NCBI GenBank assembly: GCA_018350325.1
Contig: JAEVLN010000002.1
Span: 372,001-436,000 of the forward strand
Length of the DNA stretch: 64,000 bases
Source of the DNA: Globodera rostochiensis
Lineage: Eukaryota; Nematoda; Chromadorea; Rhabditida; Heteroderidae
Direction: 5' to 3'
This document shows positions 44,361 to 55,071 of the stretch, in pieces. Below the pieces are notes generated by a model. The model was given only the letters and a program-made list of their open reading frames with translations, was not told where the DNA came from and searched no databases. A program made the position numbers and the translations under genes. Each line of letters opens with the position of its first letter. Position 1 is the first letter of the stretch.

Positions 44361-45911
44361 TTTTTCGGAATTAATTATTATTCAATTTTTGGAATTAATT
44401 ATTATTCAATTTTTTATTATTCAATGTTTTTATTTGCATAAAAAAATATTTATGTGGCATATTTTTGTGATTGATTTTATTTTAACTAGCTAAACATTTG
44501 CAAAGACTTGCAGCACGGGGAATATGAAAGAATTTCATTAATTTTCTTCATTGATTTTAAATTTTTAGAAAAACAATTAGGCATATGACAAAACGATTTT
44601 AAAAATCAAAACAGTAAAATATAAAAATTAATCTTTTAAAATTGTTGTCTATAAATAATTCTCTGGTCCCGCTTATGCCAATCTGCAAAAAATGCCAAAT
44701 TGTGAATAAATTTTCGAAAATGGATAATCCAGGTCGTCCGGATCCGCTTTCTAGTGGAAAGTGAAGATGATGAATGAATTTTGAGGATAATGAATTAGTT
44801 TAAAAGAAATTTATCTTTTTGCTTGCCCAGTGAATAAATTGAATTTATGAAAAAATTTTATGAAAAAATTTTTTTCACTCCCAGCCCCCGATCCGCGACC
44901 CCAAAACTTGGACGTGCCCGACCCCCCGACATGGCCAACCCCGACTTCCCCGAGGGGTCGGGGAGCAATCTTAAAATTAAAGTTTTTTTGCAAAGATGTT
45001 GTTTATTTAAGATACCGGCACAGAAAGGGACCCGTTGGACGCCTTGGCCAACATAAAATGTCCAAACAACAAGTACAAAGTTTATATGACAGATAAAGAA
45101 TCGGTGGACATCACGATATCGTTTCCAAAATACGATAAACGATATACGATATTTACGATACACCAAATTACGATACGATTTTTTTTACGATACACGATAT
45201 GGCTAAAATTACGATATTTACGATTACGATATGATTCGATTCGATACACACCCCTGGTGGACATGTTATTTAAATTATTCGGTCATAAACGAGTTTTGCA
45301 TACCGGGGCACCAATGACAATTATTAAATAAATATTTTAATTAAAAATAAATTGACATAATTAAAAAATTCATGAAATGCTCTGAATTTTGTTAAGAATG
45401 TGCGAAATGTAAAAATGAACCACAAACTGTGGGAAAGCAGAGACAATTTGCTACTTTAATGCTTCCAGATCAAATTCGACTGGGCTATTTAAAATTGAAA
45501 ACATTTATTATACAATTCTTTTAAATTCAATTCCAAAAGAAGAAAAAGAAGAGAGCACGAAAAAGGGTAAAAGCCGTCCAGAGTGGATCCAGGAGACTGT
45601 TTGATGTTGTTGTAACCGGGTATGGGTTCCTCGCAACTTCCATTAATTCATTACTTTCATTTTTTCATATCATTGATAACTTTCTCACAATGCTCTCACA
45701 TGTCCGATCGTCTCCGCTCACTTATCATGCATTCGACTGGAGATGAGGGCACTTCGCAGGATCCTCGGAGTTGGAGTTTGGATAGTCGATCGATCGGAGA
45801 GCTAGAGCTTTATCCCTTTTCACAATTTCATTCGCCATGTTGCAGCTTATCATTTATTCACTTCATATCATTTCTCTGCCAAGGCAACAAAGCGCTTAAG
45901 GACCGCACTGT
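44361..45911. other. Repeat relics and filler of the right arm
   Basis: A gaccccgaa-type relic at 44880-44970, a 29-codon ORF at 44675-44764 (starts MPICKKC, ends PDPLSSGK) without support, and the MITE at 45112-45256. The frame at 45622-45966 has a hydrophobic start but no family signal. Confidence 0.4.
45112..45256. mobile_element. 145-bp hAT-like MITE with damaged left end
   Basis: Exact 8-bp TSD gtggacat (45104-45111 and 45257-45264). Right end (complement) CAGGGGTGTGTATCG; the left end starts CACGATATCG, as if GGGGTGTGTAT had been lost after CA. Interior is an acgatatttacgat repeat. TIR resembles that of 56739-56958. Confidence 0.78.
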
Positions 45912-46069
45912 TCGGGGAGGTCAAGGAGGCCAGGGTCCGGTCTCCTTACCCATGCCATCAATGTAAGGACAGTCCTTGCAAAGCGTCTTAAAAATGGCAA
46001 AGGTCCTTATGTTCAAGAATGCCCTTGAAAAGGAGAATTTGGCGTGAGTGTTGAAATTGGCATTTTCAA

Positions 46070-46515
46070 TTTTATTAAACTCTTTTGCTGCTCGTGACTG
46101 ACTGAAATAAAAATGTTGATGTGTGCAGTGTTTGTTCTCTATTCTGTGACTGTTTTTGCAAGATTTGGCATAGATTTTGGAGGGACAGGAAAAGAAATGA
46201 GCGTAAATGGAAAGAGTTCACTTCTCTAGTCCATTCTCTTGCCCTATTTGTTCCCCATCGAAAAAAATTGTTAAAAATTCGTTTTTTATTATATAAAGAA
46301 ACGACACACGGCGGGCACTGTGCCGCTTTTCTTGCCGGCGCCGTTTCCCGCAGACGTTTCTGATCCTTCGCGTCTATAAAGTGCCATCGCACAAAGTCTT
46401 AAAAAGGGATCGCCCGTTTGTGCTCGCTAACGCGGCGCCGGCGGTCATCTCTGCCTGGAAATGGCACATAAATAAGCGGTTGTATTCGGTTGGAGTCGGC
46501 ATGAGCGATCGCTAA
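46070..46515. repeat. GC-rich repeat R1' (right copy, inverted)
   Basis: Mirror of 15899-16340 with few differences, including the ggcgccg block and ttatataaa. Confidence 0.75.
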
Positions 46516-46848
46516 TTTTTGTATTTTTTATTATTATATTCCGTGTGAAATTTTTTTTTTGCTCTTTTCTGTCTTATTTAGTTACCTAAATACGGCAAAC
46601 CAAATACAATTGAGTCCCAGCTTAATTGACAATTTCAGTACCAGGGTACAAAAACCGGTTTAAACATTTTCCCGCGAATTTTTTTTGATTGTTATTGTGT
46701 CGTTCCCAACACCTAAGAAAAGCTACATTTTAAACTCTTTTGTTTTGAATTTGACAAATATTCGGGGAATTTTTAATTTCTTGATGAAAAAGGGACAAAA
46801 TGCCAAACATAATTTGAATCAAAATCTAAAATGTCTTTCTTCAAACAT

Positions 46849-47909
46849 TCAGTTTTTATTTGTTGCTGAACAATGTGCTGGCGGCTTTTCCATAATATGC
46901 CAACGGTAAATCAAATTTTCTGTCGATTTGACGGAACAAATCTTAAAAAGATTTTCAATAAAATTTATTATTTATTTTTTGCAAAACGCACCGAATTGAA
47001 GAAGGCTTCAGCAATTTTGTCCCCATTATCAGAAGCTCTCCAATTAATGCATTTTATGTTTTGAAATTGCGCAATTTTGACCAATTCGGCGACCATTGCG
47101 GTGCCAATGCCTTTACGACGGCAATCGGGGCGAACAAATATTTGGTCAATGTAAAGAAACTTTAAATATTTTAAAATTGAATTGAATTTAAAACATAAAT
47201 ATTTAAATTCAGCCAAAAAAGCCTAATAAATAACCGTTTTGTCCCATTCAGGGATCGATCCGATTACCAACTTGCGGAAGAGCCAAAAATTAAAATTTTT
47301 TGTTGGGTTTTGTCGTTTTTTTGATATCATAAATAAATTGGTTAAATTTTGTAACGCAAAATAGGTTATGCCAAAAAGAAATAACGCTTTTTTGAACTCA
47401 TTGTCTAAATATGTAATATGTGGGCGCCAAATTTTGTACTTATTTTTTGTGATTTTGAATATTCCTTTAATAATTTCATTAAGTTTTTTTATTTATTTAA
47501 TACAAATGTTTTTGATTGTCATCAGACCTGGCCATGCCACGTTGAAAATCCCCGGCGACTGAACAATGCCATGCCAATCACTTGGCCATTTGCAAAATGT
47601 TCAACAAAAATGGCACCGAATTCTCCATTCATAAATGTAGAAGATAGGCTAATAAAATAAAATAAAAATAATTTAATATAAAAATTGGGTTTTTCCCCGT
47701 TTTTAACCCACTTTTTTATCATTTCATAATGTTCACTCTCCAAATTGCCATCATTTAGCAGTGAAATCCAGTCCTAAAATGCAAAAATGGTCAAATTTTG
47801 ATGAAAAATTGTCTCTTTTATAAATTTACCCCGGCCAACGCTTTGGCTTGCTGCAAATTGATAACATCGCCGTCCAAAACGATGGGAATTTTGGCGACAT
47901 TTATTTTCA
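46849..47909 (-). CDS. GNAT acetyltransferase 2, SSAT-like, right copy (5' end unresolved)
   Basis: Exons 47830-47909, 47712-47773, 47528-47648, 46992-47159 and 46849-46941 match the left-arm copy exon for exon. The last exon has one extra codon. The frame is intact and the CRRKGIGTA acetyl-CoA loop is unchanged. Intron 3 here is the empty site for the MITE at 14018-14809. As in the left copy, the first exon enters in phase 1 without an in-frame ATG, so a start exon is unidentified or the two GNAT units form one gene. Purifying selection on both copies is suggested by frame conservation while introns have small indels. Confidence 0.75.
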
Positions 47910-48222
47910 CTAAAATTTAAAATCATTCAAATTCAAAAAATTGATTATTTAATTAAAGTTCTTTGTTAATTAATCGACACCCTACAAAATTTAAAAATGC
48001 AATTTTTATTAAATATTTTTACTCGGAAAAATATAAATTATCCAATTAAATCTAATTGCACTTTGGAACTTTTTAAAAATACAATTTTTATTTTATTTTT
48101 GATAAATTTTTAAATTAATCACAATAATTATTATAATCACATGCATTAAAAACATCTTTGTTAATTAATCCGAACTTTTTGCATTTTCTTAAAATATATT
48201 TAAAAATTAGTTTTAATTAATT

Positions 48223-49357
48223 TTACTCAACAAAATACAAACATTTATTTGTTTTGTTTACCAACTCAGCAAATTCATTCTCTTCAATTCGCCACCAATA
48301 AAGTCGCTCATCGTCACCAACCGCCGAAGAATTATTAGTCATATTTTTGCTATTTTCAAAATTATCGTAAAATTCGATCGCTTTGGCATTCGAACGCAGC
48401 ACAAACCATTCAATGAAAGGGCACTGCTGCGTAAAAGCAAGCTAAAAAATGACAAAATAAATTTAAAGTAAATAATATTCAAAAATAAAATAATAAAAAC
48501 GAATCCAATCTTAGAAAAATTAAACACAAGCAGAATTTTAAGGATAACAATTTTGTTAATGACATAAAAATATGAATAAATTAATAAATAAATAATCTTA
48601 AATGATTTTTAATGCTTATATATTTTTGCTATAATTTAAGCAATATATTAAATTTACTTTTGAAAGTTCACTAAAAATTGCTTTGCCTATGCCTTGTCGC
48701 CTGAATGTTTCCTTGACATAAATGTCCTCCAGCATAAACATCTAGAAAAATATTAATTATCTAATTAATTGGCATTATGAAAAACTTCTTTTAAAAAATC
48801 AAATGAATTTTTTGATAAAACGAAAACTAAGAAACGCTCAAAAGTAAGCGTCCAAACGTAAAATGTGTTTTTATTCAATTTTTTTGTTATTTTATTTAAA
48901 CTTTAAAGAATTAAGTCATTTTAAATTTACTAAAAAACTTGCCTTGCCAAACTCTCGCGAGGTCAGTGTAAAGTACAGTGCATAAGCGGCCAATTCGTCA
49001 CTTTTTTCATTTGAATAAATCAACAAAGCCTTGGCTAACCCCGACTTTAGCGCCTCAGACAATTGGGAAGCATCAATTTTTGGTGTTCCCATTTGGAGAT
49101 GAGCGTACAGTTCCTAACAAATTTTGAAAAAATATTTTCGTTTAAAGTTAAAAACGTTTTAACAAAAATGACTTTAACTGAAGTTTAAAAGGCCTAAATC
49201 AATCTTTTGAAATTATCAACTTGGCTTTAAGAGAATTTTTAAAAATAATTTAAAGTTTTATCTTTTTTCGATAATTAAATGTTTATCAAACCAAAAGTAA
49301 CGGCCAAATTGTCGTGGCATTTTCTGGCAAAGCTTCCTTTATGTACAAATTATTCAT
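48223..49357 (-). CDS. GNAT acetyltransferase 1, SSAT-like, right copy
   Basis: Exons 49292-49357, 48943-49113, 48658-48741 and 48223-48441 have the same lengths as the left copy, giving 179 residues. The RRQGIGKA loop and LEDIYVKETF are identical. The start reads MNNLYIKEALPE, against MNNLHIKEALPE in the left copy. The GC donor of intron 2 is conserved. It lies 0.5 kb from the 3' end of the convergent-side GH27 gene, on the same strand. Confidence 0.85.
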
Positions 49358-49835
49358 TATATAAAAAAATATAATTATTATTTTGTTTATGTAATGGTAA
49401 AATTGCTGAAAATTTGTTTTGCGAAGAAATCGATGGGATGGTGCGGCGATAAGAACGGAAAGATTGGCAAAGATTGAATTGCTGCATAAATGAGTAATAT
49501 TTTCCAATTTGAAAAAAAACTTTTGTGAATATAATAAATCAAAATAATTCTTTAAAATAAAAAATTTCCCGTTTTTTAATTTATTATTGAACAAAATTTG
49601 GCGTACGGACCGATCCAACCCGGTGTTTGGCTACAGGCCGGCGCAATAATTTGCTGCTTTATGCTTAATCCATTCAGACATTCTTAAAGCCATTCGAAAA
49701 TCGGACAAAGATCATTAATTACCGTAATTCGATCATTTAAAGTTCTTACTTTCAATTAAAATTTCAATCCTCATTCATTCTTTGATCACTTATAATGTGA
49801 TTGTATTCATCATTTTTTGTGTGCCGCCGTCACTT

Positions 49836-52800
49836 TCACAAATAGCCAATCGGCAATGTTGCCTTCAAAAGTGCCACACTCGTCGGTGCCAATGTCACAT
49901 TGTAAATGTCGCGCGGAGTAAAATGGCCAAACATTTTGCCACTCCACAAACACTGCACATAATAACCTTTGGGATTTGTCAGACCGATGGATTTCAAATC
50001 GGTGGAAAAACGCTGAAAAAGTTTTGGGGAAATATTTTAAATTAATTTTTGGGCTTTTAATTATTTAAATTTGCAATCCGGCATTATTTAAATTTGCAAT
50101 CCGGCATCAAAACGGTTTAATTATTACAATGGGTAAGAAGCCGTAGTTGAGCACCGCAATTGCGTATGAAAAACGTTTGTTCACATTGTCAACTGGGGTC
50201 ATTTCTTTTGTGTAGACATAAACGGAAAAGGACTAAAATTAAATTAAATTAATTAAAATATTAAATTAAAACTAAAAACCTTGAACACCATTCGTCCCAT
50301 TATCTTTAAAAGAAACAAAAAAGCATTAAAAATATAACTTGGTTATGTTTTTGATAAAATTAATAAATTTTAAAAATCATATTCAAACAAAAAAATTTGA
50401 ACTTTTTTAATTTTAATTACCCCCAACGGATCTTGATCAACAGCGATCACTCTTTTGTTCAATAAAATTTCACGATGTTCAGGCAAAATTGTTCTCAGAT
50501 CATTTGACATGATCAGCGGAGCCGACCAAATCGCCCAAATAGACATTTGAACTTTGGCCTGATCAACAGTCAGCTCAGTGTTCCCAACAATCAGCTTAAC
50601 ATTAAATAAATATATTTCAATTTCTATTTAATAAAATAATTTTGTTGATTTTAATTTTTTGTAAGTCCTTAATGAAAATATAAGTTTAAATTGGGGTTCG
50701 TCTCCGACCAACGGAGTGCTGGAAAATTAGGCACCGAAGTTTTTGCGGAGGTCGAAAATCAGAGGAATTGAGCACCATCGCAAAACCCCAAAATCATAAT
50801 GTGTTTAATTCAAATTAGGGAAAGGACGATCGAGATTCTCGTCGAGAATTCGTTCGAAATCTCGATTGGTCCTCAATCTCTAATTCAAATTGATGTGAGA
50901 ATTAGTTTTTGCTTGTGACCAATTTTTCTGGGTTTCGGTGCCCAACACCGCTCGACTTACGACCCCCGAAGGGTCGGGAGGTCCAACTTCTCGAGTTTAA
51001 ATTTATATTTAGTTAATTTTAAATACAAAAATTGTTTAGTAAGAGGGACATTTTGATAGAATTTATTGTTAAATTGAATTTTCAAAAATTTTCCACCATG
51101 TCCGGGTCATTCCAACGGCCTGGCGCCTGCGCTTTTCGAAAAAGGTCCTGATGTTTGGTGTAGAAATTGATGATGCCTTAAAAATTTGTTTCATTTTTTA
51201 ATATTTTATCCTTTTAAAATTAATTGTTTACTTAGCACAGAGCCCCAGGATCGCTCAACGTCGTCAAAATTGCGCCACAAATTGCACCAATAGCCAATGG
51301 CTGTGTAATTGATCTGTGTAAATTTTGTTGATCCGCAATTCGAAAATTTTGAGGAAAAATAAAAATGTTTTTGTGCCGATCAAAATCGCTGTTTACTGAT
51401 CTGTTCCGCTTCCGGTCCGAAGCCCACTCGTCCGAATCCCCCCACAGCCAAGACTTCCCAAATCCCCTGCACGTCTTAGGCTACGCCTAAGCTTGGTCTA
51501 AGCTAAGCTTAGGCTCAAGCTAGCTTAAGCTTAGGCCTAAGCCTAACAAACCCCCCAGCCAGGGTGGCTTAGGCCTATGCTAGGCTTAATCTTAGCTTCA
51601 GTACGGGACTGAATCAGCACTCAGAGTGGGATTCGGACCGGTAGCCATCAGTTCAGTTAACATTTGAGACCGGAATTTTCCAAATCTAACGGCAAGAGGT
51701 AGTGAAGGTTACGGAATTGTACGGGAAAATGAAATGTGGACCAGGGGTGCTCGTAATCACGAGTTACGGATTACTTAAATTACGGGGTTTTTGGTTGTTT
51801 CGAGTTATGAATTTTTTTGACGGTTACGAGCACCACTGATGTGGACTAACAAATAAGAACCAACCCGTGAATTGCATTAAATAAGACGCCGACCTGTTCT
51901 TCGTAATTGTGATCCAAATAGTCCGGCCATGAGCATGAATAAACGATGGGTCGACCGGTTTCATTCAGTGCCCGACTCATTTTTGGATATTCTGTCATTT
52001 TTTGTCGACGTTAAAACATTATTTAAATTTAAAAAACTTTAAAACATTATTTAAATTTAAAAAACTAAGTTTTGAATTAATTTTGTACAAACCGTCCGAA
52101 AACTGTGAAGCATTCAAATAGCATCCGTCCAATTTCAAATAGTCCACATTCCAATCCGCAAACGTTTGCGCATCGATCTTTAAATGATTCAAACTGCCAG
52201 GATAACCGGCACATGTCGATGTGCCAATGTCTTCATAAATGCCCAATTTGAGTCCACGATCATGCATCTAAATTTTTAATTATTTTACAATTGCAAAAAA
52301 GTAATTGTTCTTAATATTTTATTAAGCAAGTTATGAAAATATTTTCTTAAATTTTAATATTTCAAAATATTTTGCATTACCTATATATTAAAATTTTAAA
52401 TTATAATAATTTAAATTTTTTCTTAATTTAATCCATATTTGTAATTAATAAAATATTAATTTTAATTTTATTGAAATAATTTTATTAAATCATGGAAAAT
52501 ATTTTCAATTAAACTTTATCTGAATAATTTTAAAATCGTATTTTTTACAAAATATAAAATTTAAAAAATTAATTTGCACAAATCCAATAAATTATTTACA
52601 TATTCGGATAAGGCGCGCATTCCGGACGCAAATCTGGTCCGGTTTGCGACCAGCTTGCCATTCCCATCCCGGCTTGACTCCATCCAGCAGTCGTCGATGT
52701 GCACATATTCGTACCCCGCCTCGCGAAAGCCGTCTTCTGCCAAACGATCAGCCATTTCCTAATTAGTTTAATCAATCATTAAAGAATTAAATGATCAAAA

Positions 52801-53261
52801 AGTGTAAAAAGCGTTCGACAAAATTTTAATGTACTAAAAAATAGGCAAAATCTAATAAAAGACCGCATAGGTTATCGTAATTTTGCAAATATATATTCAA
52901 ACTTTAAACAGCTTTTATTTATTTTCATTGCAAATTAATTTTATTATTTTTAATGGATAATTATTACAAAATAATTATCAACAAAACCATTTTTTTTGTA
53001 TTCAATTCACACACCATATAAAGTCGTTCATTGATGCAACTAAATGGATGTCGCGCACAATCGGTTTCACAAAAGAATTTTGCCCACGACATCCATCCCA
53101 TCGGAGGCGTTCTTTAATGGTCATTATTTATTTAAAAGTAATAAAAATTAATTAAATATCATTTAAAATATTTGATTTCACCTGGCGAGTCCATTGTCCA
53201 GCGAACAAACAAATGAAATAAACAAAAATAAACTTGCCCAAATAATAAGTTTTTTCATCAT
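49836..53261 (-). CDS. gana-1: Alpha-galactosidase / alpha-N-acetylgalactosaminidase, GH27
   Basis: Eleven exons join in phase to 416 residues: 53182-53261, 53015-53111, 52600-52758, 52093-52267, 51894-51991, 51232-51313, 51097-51176, 50421-50594, 50280-50303 (24 nt), 50128-50232, 49836-50012. A signal peptide ([16 protein letters not shown]) precedes [16 protein letters not shown]. Active-site hallmarks follow: [14 protein letters not shown] (nucleophile Asp), [19 protein letters not shown] (acid/base Asp region), [19 protein letters not shown] and DQDPLG. Family: lysosomal removal of terminal alpha-Gal/alpha-GalNAc; C. elegans gana-1 does both. In the specificity loop the Ser of CSWP is the NAGA-type residue, but Asp follows where NAGA has Ala. 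Three MITEs lie in introns 5 and 7. The last 98 coding bases are duplicated in the left arm. Confidence 0.94.
50816..50882. mobile_element. 67-bp hAT-like MITE in GH27 intron 7
   Basis: Exact 8-bp TSD attcaaat (50808-50815 and 50883-50890). Ends TAGGGAAAGGACGATCGAGA and (complement) TAGAGATTGAGGACCAATCG, followed by CGAGATT on both sides. Core is ctcgtcgagaattcg. Confidence 0.87.
51407..51646. mobile_element. 240-bp TTAGGC-core MITE in GH27 intron 5
   Basis: Complete copy of the family at 14202-14440. Ends CGCTTCCGGTCCGAAG and (complement) GGCTACCGGTCCGAAT. Flanks atctgttc (51399-51406) and atcagttc (51647-51654) are an 8-bp TSD with one mismatch. Confidence 0.9.
51742..51838. mobile_element. 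97-bp hAT-like MITE in GH27 intron 5
   Basis: Ends CAGGGGTGCTCGTAA and (complement) CAGTGGTGCTCGTAA, with an exact 8-bp TSD atgtggac (51734-51741 and 51839-51846). Interior repeats gagttacgga/attacgggg. Confidence 0.92.
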
Positions 53262-54083
53262 TATTTCTTAAATTCAAATAGTTGCGCATTCAAGAATAAT
53301 TTTAAATTTTCTTTAAACTATTAAATATTAAATTAAATGATTGCTCATTCAGTTTAAACGCGATCTAAATACTAATATTGGCGATGTTCGTTCATTTTGT
53401 AATCTTTCGAAGTGATCGAATGTAATTAATTAGAGACGACAGGTGGCGGCTTGGCCAAATGCTAAAATCTGCAAAAATATGGCCAAAAAGAACTTTGTAG
53501 AGGGTCAGTCAAACGATCAATAAGTTTTTACTTTAAAATTAAAAAATTATTCAGTGAACGAGAAAAAAGAACTGAAATACGATTAGAATTAAAACCATCA
53601 CTATAAAAAATATACAAATTAAGTAAAAAATTATCACTAAATTAAATTTAAACAATTTAAAGCGTTAATTATAAATAAATTGTCAAAATTTAAACAAAAA
53701 TGTATTTAAACAGTACTGAATTTAAAATTAATGTTGGAAATAAATGGTTTTGCTCATGTGAGGGCTAAAGAGGCCCAACCTTCAAGCGTTAACAACTATT
53801 CGCTTTGTCATAATAATTTGCAATCATAAGTCAAAAATATGAAATAATATATAAAATCAATTAAAGAAATGAACTTTTGAACTTTATTGAAAACTAAAAT
53901 TAAAAAAAAAAAAGTATAAAAGGACAATTTGTGATATTATTTTATTAAGATACAAATTGATTCAAAAATGGTTTTTATATTTAGTAAAAAAATCTTTCAA
54001 AAATTTAATAATTTTTTTATTTTATTATAAAAAATATCATTTAAGCAATCATTTTTTGTTTATTTATTTAATTCAATTTCAAT
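53262..54083. other. Gene-free spacer upstream of GH27
   Basis: Strongly AT-rich; probably the promoter of gana-1. No element ends or exons recognised. Confidence 0.4.
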
Positions 54084-54193
54084 TTACTCGCACATTTCTT
54101 CATAATGTTTGCTCAAAGTCGGCCTGATGGAATTGTGCGACCAAATGTCGCCCTTTTTCAGTCTTTGTCCTCTCCATTTCCAATTGTTGTCCC
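54084..54193 (-). CDS. Orphan terminal exon, family unknown
   Basis: A TTTTAG acceptor is followed by a 36-codon frame reading DNNWKWRGQRLKKGDIWSHN then SIRPTLSKHYEEMCE and TAA. The residue content (WKWRG, GDIW, HYEEMC) is that of a conserved protein C-terminus, not of the AT-rich background. Upstream exons would have to lie at higher coordinates, but 54194-55071 shows none before the opposite-strand glycosyltransferase starts. It may be a broken gene, an exon behind a very long intron, or a duplicate fragment. Confidence 0.5.
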
Positions 54194-55071
54194 CTAAAAC
54201 TTACATAAAAATTAAATTTATTTATAAATAAAATGTGGTCCTTATTATTCAAGTAGCTTTTTTTGAAAAATTGAACAAATTTGGTGAAAATTTAAGCATT
54301 TCATGCACAAATTATTGTAATTTGATTATGATTAATTTCAATTAACAAATTTAATAGGTTTTAGACATTTTTTTGTGTTATTCTTTTTAAGAAATTTTGT
54401 TTTTTAACATTTTATAAATTATTGTTTAATAAGAGACGAAAGAGCGATGACGTGGCGCTAATAAAAAAATTAGAGTGCATTTTTAGTGAATAAGTAAGTG
54501 TAGACTTAATATCAAAATCGAAATGATAAGGAAATTTGTCCCTATGAATTTGTACAATGCTTTTAAAACATTTCAATTTACTTTAATTTTTATATATTAT
54601 TAATAAATTTTGTCTTATTTTAATTTTGAATTAATAAAAAGTTTTAATATTTAACCATCATAATAGTAAAAATTAATCATTTTAATTTAATAAAAAAGAA
54701 GTATGCTTTTTCATCTTACATAATACCTAACATTTTTAAAAAAAATAATTTATACTTTTTTGATTTTCAATTCAAAAAATTAATGAGTTAATTTAATAAA
54801 AAAAATTATGCTTTTTTCATTGTCATAAACCCAAAAATTAATCATACATAGAAAAAAATTTATACTTTTTTCCATTTTCATAATACTAAAAATTCATAGG
54901 ATTTTACATTTTTTTCGATATGCTTTATTTAAATGAAAGGGGAATCGCTGTTTGCGCGCTAATCAATATTTTGCAGTTGGTCGATCATTTTAATGAAAGC
55001 TCGGAGTTAAATTTTAAACTTTTAGTAATTATCGTTTTTATTTTTAAATTTTTATTTATTATTTTGGCAAT
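54194..55071. other. AT-rich spacer
   Basis: No exon, TIR or RNA gene recognised on either strand. The open frame starting at 54920 overlaps exon 1 of the next gene in another frame. Confidence 0.4.

Larger units (their letters stand above)
41795..49933. repeat. Right arm of the large inverted duplication
   Basis: Reverse complement of 11637-17780 in segments: R2' flank and R2' (41795-42680), then R1' (45912-46600), GNAT 2', GNAT 1' and the 3' end of the GH27 gene up to 49933. The 42680-45912 part has no counterpart in the left arm. Confidence 0.9.

Noticed and set aside
44675..44764. 29-codon ORF ending PDPLSSGK, momentarily reminiscent of plant CLE-like peptides
   Set aside because: The proline/glycine spacing does not fit the CLE dodecapeptide and there is no signal peptide.
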